DNA of 8,336 nt from Nanobdellota archaeon. Lineage in GTDB: Archaea > Nanobdellota > Nanobdellia > Woesearchaeales > CG1-02-33-12. The stretch covers positions 1 through 8,336 of the forward strand of contig JAHIFA010000139.1 of the NCBI GenBank assembly GCA_018901315.1. The letters are read 5' to 3'. This document shows, piece after piece, positions 5,981 through 8,336 of the stretch. The notes under the pieces were generated by a model, which had not been told where the DNA came from, searched no databases, and saw nothing but the letters and a program-made list of their open reading frames with translations. A program made the position numbers and the translations under genes. Position 1 is the first letter of the stretch; every line of letters starts with the position of its first letter.

Positions 5981-6517
5981 ATGCCTGATATTGATATTCT
6001 AAAGCAGTTGTTTGACAAGAAGATTCTTAGGATTATTGATGTATTTCTGCAGAACAAAGATAAGCAATTTTATCTCAGGGAGCTTGGCAGGGCTGCTGAT
6101 GTAAGCCCTGCAACAACCTACAGGATTATTGGAAAGCTTGTAAAAGCAGGGATAGTTGAAGAAATAAAAATCTCAAAATTCAAGGTTTATAAAATAATAA
6201 TAAATGAAAAAACAAAGGGGCTGGCAAAGCTATTAAAGGAAGAGGTAAATCCATTGGAAATATTTATTGAAAGAACAAAAGAGCTGGATGATATTGACTC
6301 AATAATATTGCAGGGCGAGAAAACAAGCAAAAGTGCAAATATCTTAATTATTGGGGATGACAATATCTCAAAAAAGGTTGATGAGATAGCAATAGATATA
6401 AAGCAAAAGCATAACTTTAATATTGATTTCCTTATATTATCTGACCTGCAGTTCAGGCAGATGACAAAGCTTGGGGTTTACTCTGGAGATAAAAAGGTTC
6501 TCTGGAAAGGGGAGTAA
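5981..6517 (+). CDS. Winged-helix regulator with degenerate nucleotidyltransferase-like C-terminal domain
   Basis: A 178-residue protein in two parts. Residues 1-80 form a winged helix-turn-helix: helix KILRIIDVFLQN, then FYLRELGRAADVSPATTYRIIGKLVKAGIVEEIK, a clear recognition-helix unit, then the wing KFKVYKIII. Residues 95-178 (DSIILQGEKTSKSANILIIGD, ISKKVDEIAIDIKQKHNFNIDFLILSDLQF) follow the strand-helix pattern of minimal nucleotidyltransferase (MNT) domains fused to winged helices in many archaea. Where active members have GS and a D-x-D motif, this one has GE and SAN, so it is probably catalytically dead and works as a DNA-binding regulator or in protein contacts. This is inferred by pattern, not alignment. 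It has its own TATA box, with a palindrome in front that may be its operator. Target genes are unknown. Confidence 0.72.
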   Translation: MPDIDILKQLFDKKILRIIDVFLQNKDKQFYLRELGRAADVSPATTYRIIGKLVKAGIVEEIKISKFKVYKIIINEKTKGLAKLLKEEVNPLEIFIERTKELDDIDSIILQGEKTSKSANILIIGDDNISKKVDEIAIDIKQKHNFNIDFLILSDLQFRQMTKLGVYSGDKKVLWKGE

Positions 6518-6571
6518 GGATAATAGATGTCAGCAGAAATTCATTTTGCATATACTAATGGTTTAGGAAAA

Positions 6572-6580
6572 TTTATTAAT
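6572..6580 (+). promoter_or_regulatory. TATA-like box of the EamA transporter gene
   Basis: TTTATTAAT centred about 26 nt before the ATG at 6602. It is weaker than the other TATA boxes but at the same spacing, and no Shine-Dalgarno sequence is present. Confidence 0.45.
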
Positions 6581-6601
6581 TATGCCTTATAACTGATTAT
6601 T

Positions 6602-7486
6602 ATGTCATGGATATTATTCTCAATTTTAGCAGCTCTGGTATGGGCAATTGTAAATACAGTAGATAAATATATTTTTACAAAGTGGATTAGAAAGCCAGTT
6701 ATTCCTCTTATGATTCTTGGTATAATTGGATTAATTGCAAGTTTTTTTGTGTATTTGTTTCACGGCTTTTCCTATTTATCTTATTTTAATATTGTCTTGG
6801 CTTTTGTTACTGGAATTTTATATATCTTATCAATGCTTTTTTATTTCAAAGCAGTAAAAATAGAGGAAATTTCACGAGTTGTTCCTTTGTTTTATTTAAC
6901 TTCTTTGTTTGTTTCAATTCTTGCAGCAGTATTCCTGGGAGAAATTTTTACTCCTGTAAAATATTTAGGCATATTTTTATTGATAATTGGTGCAATCCTT
7001 GTCTCTTCAAAAAATTTCATAAAATTTGGTTTTGGAAAAGCCTTTTGGCTTATGATTGCTGCTTCTTTAGTATTATCTGTAAATGTGATTATAACAAAGT
7101 ATCTTCTTGATTTTGCTGATTTCTTGACCATATTTTCATACATTAGGATTGGAGCATTTTTTGCTTTAATTCCAATATTCTGCTTTAGTTTTAAGGATTT
7201 AATATCTACAGTAAGAGAGCATGGCAAAAAAGTGATTATTGTAATATCTTTAAATGAAATACTTAATTTAGTTGGTGTTCTATTAATTACAATTGCAATG
7301 ACAAAAGGATATGTAACTTTGGTAAATGCCCTATCCTCAGTCCAACCATTTTTTGTTTTATTATTTGCTGTAATCTTAAGTATTTTTTATCCAAAAATAC
7401 TAAAGGAAGAAATTGGAAAGTCAGCTGTACTGCTAAAACTGATTGCCATAACTCTGATGTTTATTGGTGTAATCTTAATAATCTAA
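6602..7486 (+). CDS. EamA/DMT-family membrane transporter
   Basis: A 294-residue integral membrane protein with ten predicted helices, roughly at residues 3-20, 33-53, 62-82, 92-112, 119-135, 147-163, 174-196, 211-232, 240-262 and 275-294. That is two five-helix EamA repeats, the usual architecture of the drug/metabolite transporter superfamily. Each half opens with a helix followed by a short charged loop (NTVDKYIFTKW; NVIITKYLLD) and closes with a similar last helix (FLLIIGAILVSS; LMFIGVILII), reflecting the internal duplication. Substrates in this superfamily range over amino acids, nucleotide sugars and drugs, and nothing here narrows it. The C-terminus is short, without an extra domain. 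The next gene lies 74 bp downstream and seems to have its own promoter, so co-transcription is possible but not required. Confidence 0.85.
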   Translation: MSWILFSILAALVWAIVNTVDKYIFTKWIRKPVIPLMILGIIGLIASFFVYLFHGFSYLSYFNIVLAFVTGILYILSMLFYFKAVKIEEISRVVPLFYLTSLFVSILAAVFLGEIFTPVKYLGIFLLIIGAILVSSKNFIKFGFGKAFWLMIAASLVLSVNVIITKYLLDFADFLTIFSYIRIGAFFALIPIFCFSFKDLISTVREHGKKVIIVISLNEILNLVGVLLITIAMTKGYVTLVNALSSVQPFFVLLFAVILSIFYPKILKEEIGKSAVLLKLIAITLMFIGVILII

Positions 7487-7530
7487 TAAGAAAAAGAAAG
7501 AAGGGGCAAGAATATCTAATTATGTCAACA

Positions 7531-7540
7531 TTTTTAAAAA
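7531..7540 (+). promoter_or_regulatory. TATA-like box of the 97-residue hypothetical gene
   Basis: TTTTTAAAAA centred 25-26 nt before the ATG at 7561. A small palindrome, AAGGA/TCCTT (7539-7543, 7550-7554), sits just after it. The GGAG in that palindrome is 16 nt from the ATG, too far for a normal ribosome binding site. Confidence 0.4.
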
Positions 7541-7560
7541 GGAGTTTATTCCTTGATAAT

Positions 7561-7854
7561 ATGCATTTAACAGAAATAGTATTAAAAGATGGAAGAAAAT
7601 TTGAGGGAATTATTGAAAGACAAAGATTTGATCCAGACATCTTTGAACATGCATATATTAAACTAGATGGGCAAATATTATACATTAAAAATATTTCTTC
7701 TGCAATAACTCAGGCGGACAGGATATCTTCTACTAAAACTGGAGATATTGATGAAATCGAAAAAATGCAAAAATTATGGGAGCAATACAAAAGAGGAGAG
7801 GTTTTGGGAATAGGTTTAGTAGAAGAAAAATATAGGTTGCCTTCCGAGCATTAA
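7561..7854 (+). CDS. Small hypothetical protein, possible SH3-like/LSm-like barrel
   Basis: A 97-residue soluble protein not assigned to a named family. Its N-terminal half (LTEIVLKDGRKFEGIIERQR, then AYIKLDGQILYIKNISSAI) alternates short beta strands with a DGRKFEGI turn, as in small SH3-like or LSm-type barrels that bind RNA or protein. The second half (about 60-97) is charged and helical: DIDEIEKMQKLWEQYKRGE, then GIGLVEEKYRLPSEH. No signal peptide or membrane helix is present. I start at the ATG at 7561 because the TATA-like box fits it and the preceding 13 in-frame residues from an ATG at 7522 look like unconserved lead-in; the longer form (110 residues) cannot be excluded. It lies between a transporter and valS with no evident functional link. 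Confidence 0.6.
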   Translation: MHLTEIVLKDGRKFEGIIERQRFDPDIFEHAYIKLDGQILYIKNISSAITQADRISSTKTGDIDEIEKMQKLWEQYKRGEVLGIGLVEEKYRLPSEH

Positions 7855-7895
7855 TTTCGCAGCAATGGTAATTTAACCTGATTTTCAGCAAAAAC

Positions 7896-7905
7896 TTTAT
7901 ATAAT
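7896..7905 (+). promoter_or_regulatory. TATA box of valS
   Basis: TTTATATAAT centred 26-27 nt before the valS ATG, identical to the box of the winged-helix gene. The intervening sequence is pyrimidine-rich and lacks a Shine-Dalgarno motif, so the mRNA is predicted leaderless. Confidence 0.7.
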
Positions 7906-7926
7906 AAGCCCCTTGTCCTTAGTAAA

Positions 7927-8336
7927 ATGGGATTGCCAAAGCATTATGAACCAAAGGAAGCAGAAAAGAAATGGCAGGAGTACTGGGAAAAACAGGGAAT
8001 TTATAGGTTTGACCCTGATTTAAAGAAAGAGTTATTTTCATGCGATACTCCCCCTCCAACTGTTTCTGGAAAAATGCACATAGGCCATGCCTTAGCATAC
8101 TCACAAGCAGATTATGTTATGAGATTCCAGAGAATGCTTGGAAAAAATATTTTTTACCCATTTGGCTTTGATGACAATGGTCTTGCAACAGAGCGTTTTG
8201 TTGAGAAAAAATGCAAGGTAAGGGCTAGAGATATGCCAAGACCGGAATTCATAAAGCTATGCCTTAATGAAACAAAAGAGGCTGAAAAAGAGCTTAAAAA
8301 AGACTGGTCATCATTGGGAATATCGCCAGACTGGTC
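7927..8336 (+). CDS. valS: Valyl-tRNA synthetase, N-terminal fragment (3' cut by window end)
   Basis: The first 136 codons of a class I aminoacyl-tRNA synthetase that charges tRNA-Val and edits threonine mischarging. It opens MGLPKHYEPKEAEKKWQEYW, the usual ValRS start, then CDTPPPTVSGKMHIGHALAYS, where HIGH (about residues 52-55) is the ATP-binding signature and PPPTVSG is characteristic of ValRS rather than IleRS or LeuRS. FYPFGFDDNGLATERFVEKK follows, in the archaeal style. Full-length proteins are about 800-900 residues, so the editing domain, the KMSKS loop and the anticodon-binding domain lie beyond the window. The start is supported by a TATA box 26-27 nt upstream and by N-terminal similarity. 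The frame is intact to the window end. Confidence 0.95.
   Translation, partial: MGLPKHYEPKEAEKKWQEYWEKQGIYRFDPDLKKELFSCDTPPPTVSGKMHIGHALAYSQADYVMRFQRMLGKNIFYPFGFDDNGLATERFVEKKCKVRARDMPRPEFIKLCLNETKEAEKELKKDWSSLGISPDW

Noticed and set aside
6527..6592. 21-codon frame (MSAEIHFAYTNG...) between the winged-helix and transporter genes
   Set aside because: Only a loose purine-rich stretch precedes it, it runs through the transporter TATA box, and it has no recognisable similarity.
7919..8104. Minus-strand 61-codon frame opposite the start of valS
   Set aside because: Antisense shadow of a conserved synthetase, and it would cross the valS start region.

Overview
The window is AT-rich, gene-dense archaeal DNA. 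The case rests on gene content: an archaeal-type DnaG with a central Toprim domain, a RIO1-family kinase, a diphthine synthase (archaea and eukaryotes only), an FtsZ that reads like the archaeal FtsZ2 group, and TATA boxes about 25-28 nt ahead of most start codons. A small-genome DPANN-type lineage (Woesearchaeota or Pacearchaeota-like) fits the base composition and the family flavour of the thioredoxin-like and winged-helix proteins. That placement is inference and would need a tree.

Layout, left to right. A cysteine-rich thioredoxin-fold protein (+), probably cut at its 5' end, converges on dnaG (-). Upstream of dnaG lies a 480-base non-coding stretch with two unusual parts: a dnaG-proximal leader with competing stems and a possible leader peptide, and a block near 2239-2409 that is GC-richer than its surroundings and full of nested inverted repeats. 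Next is csaA (-), divergent from a RIO1 kinase (+) across a short two-promoter gap. RIO1 converges on ftsZ (-) across a hairpin-rich gap that also holds a 10-codon micro-ORF with a strong ribosome binding site. A 357-base divergent region with two hairpins sharing a GCGCCAA loop separates ftsZ from dphB (+). Then come a winged-helix regulator with a degenerate nucleotidyltransferase-like tail, a ten-helix EamA/DMT transporter, a small hypothetical protein, and the 5' end of valS (+), cut by the window end.

The genes do not form one pathway. Most are information-processing or cell-division housekeeping genes: RNA degradation/priming (DnaG), ribosome maturation (RIO1), EF2 modification (DphB), tRNA charging (ValRS), tRNA binding or chaperoning (CsaA) and division (FtsZ). 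Nearly every gene seems to have its own promoter. For seven of them the TATA box is so close to the start codon that the mRNA is predicted to be leaderless, whereas dnaG has a textbook Shine-Dalgarno sequence. The two minus-strand genes dnaG and ftsZ end in hairpin-plus-U-tract structures resembling bacterial intrinsic terminators.

No CRISPR array, tRNA, rRNA, transposase gene or defence operon was recognised. The best candidates for something undescribed are the structured intergenic block upstream of dnaG, the dnaG leader, and the twin GCGCCAA hairpins between ftsZ and dphB.
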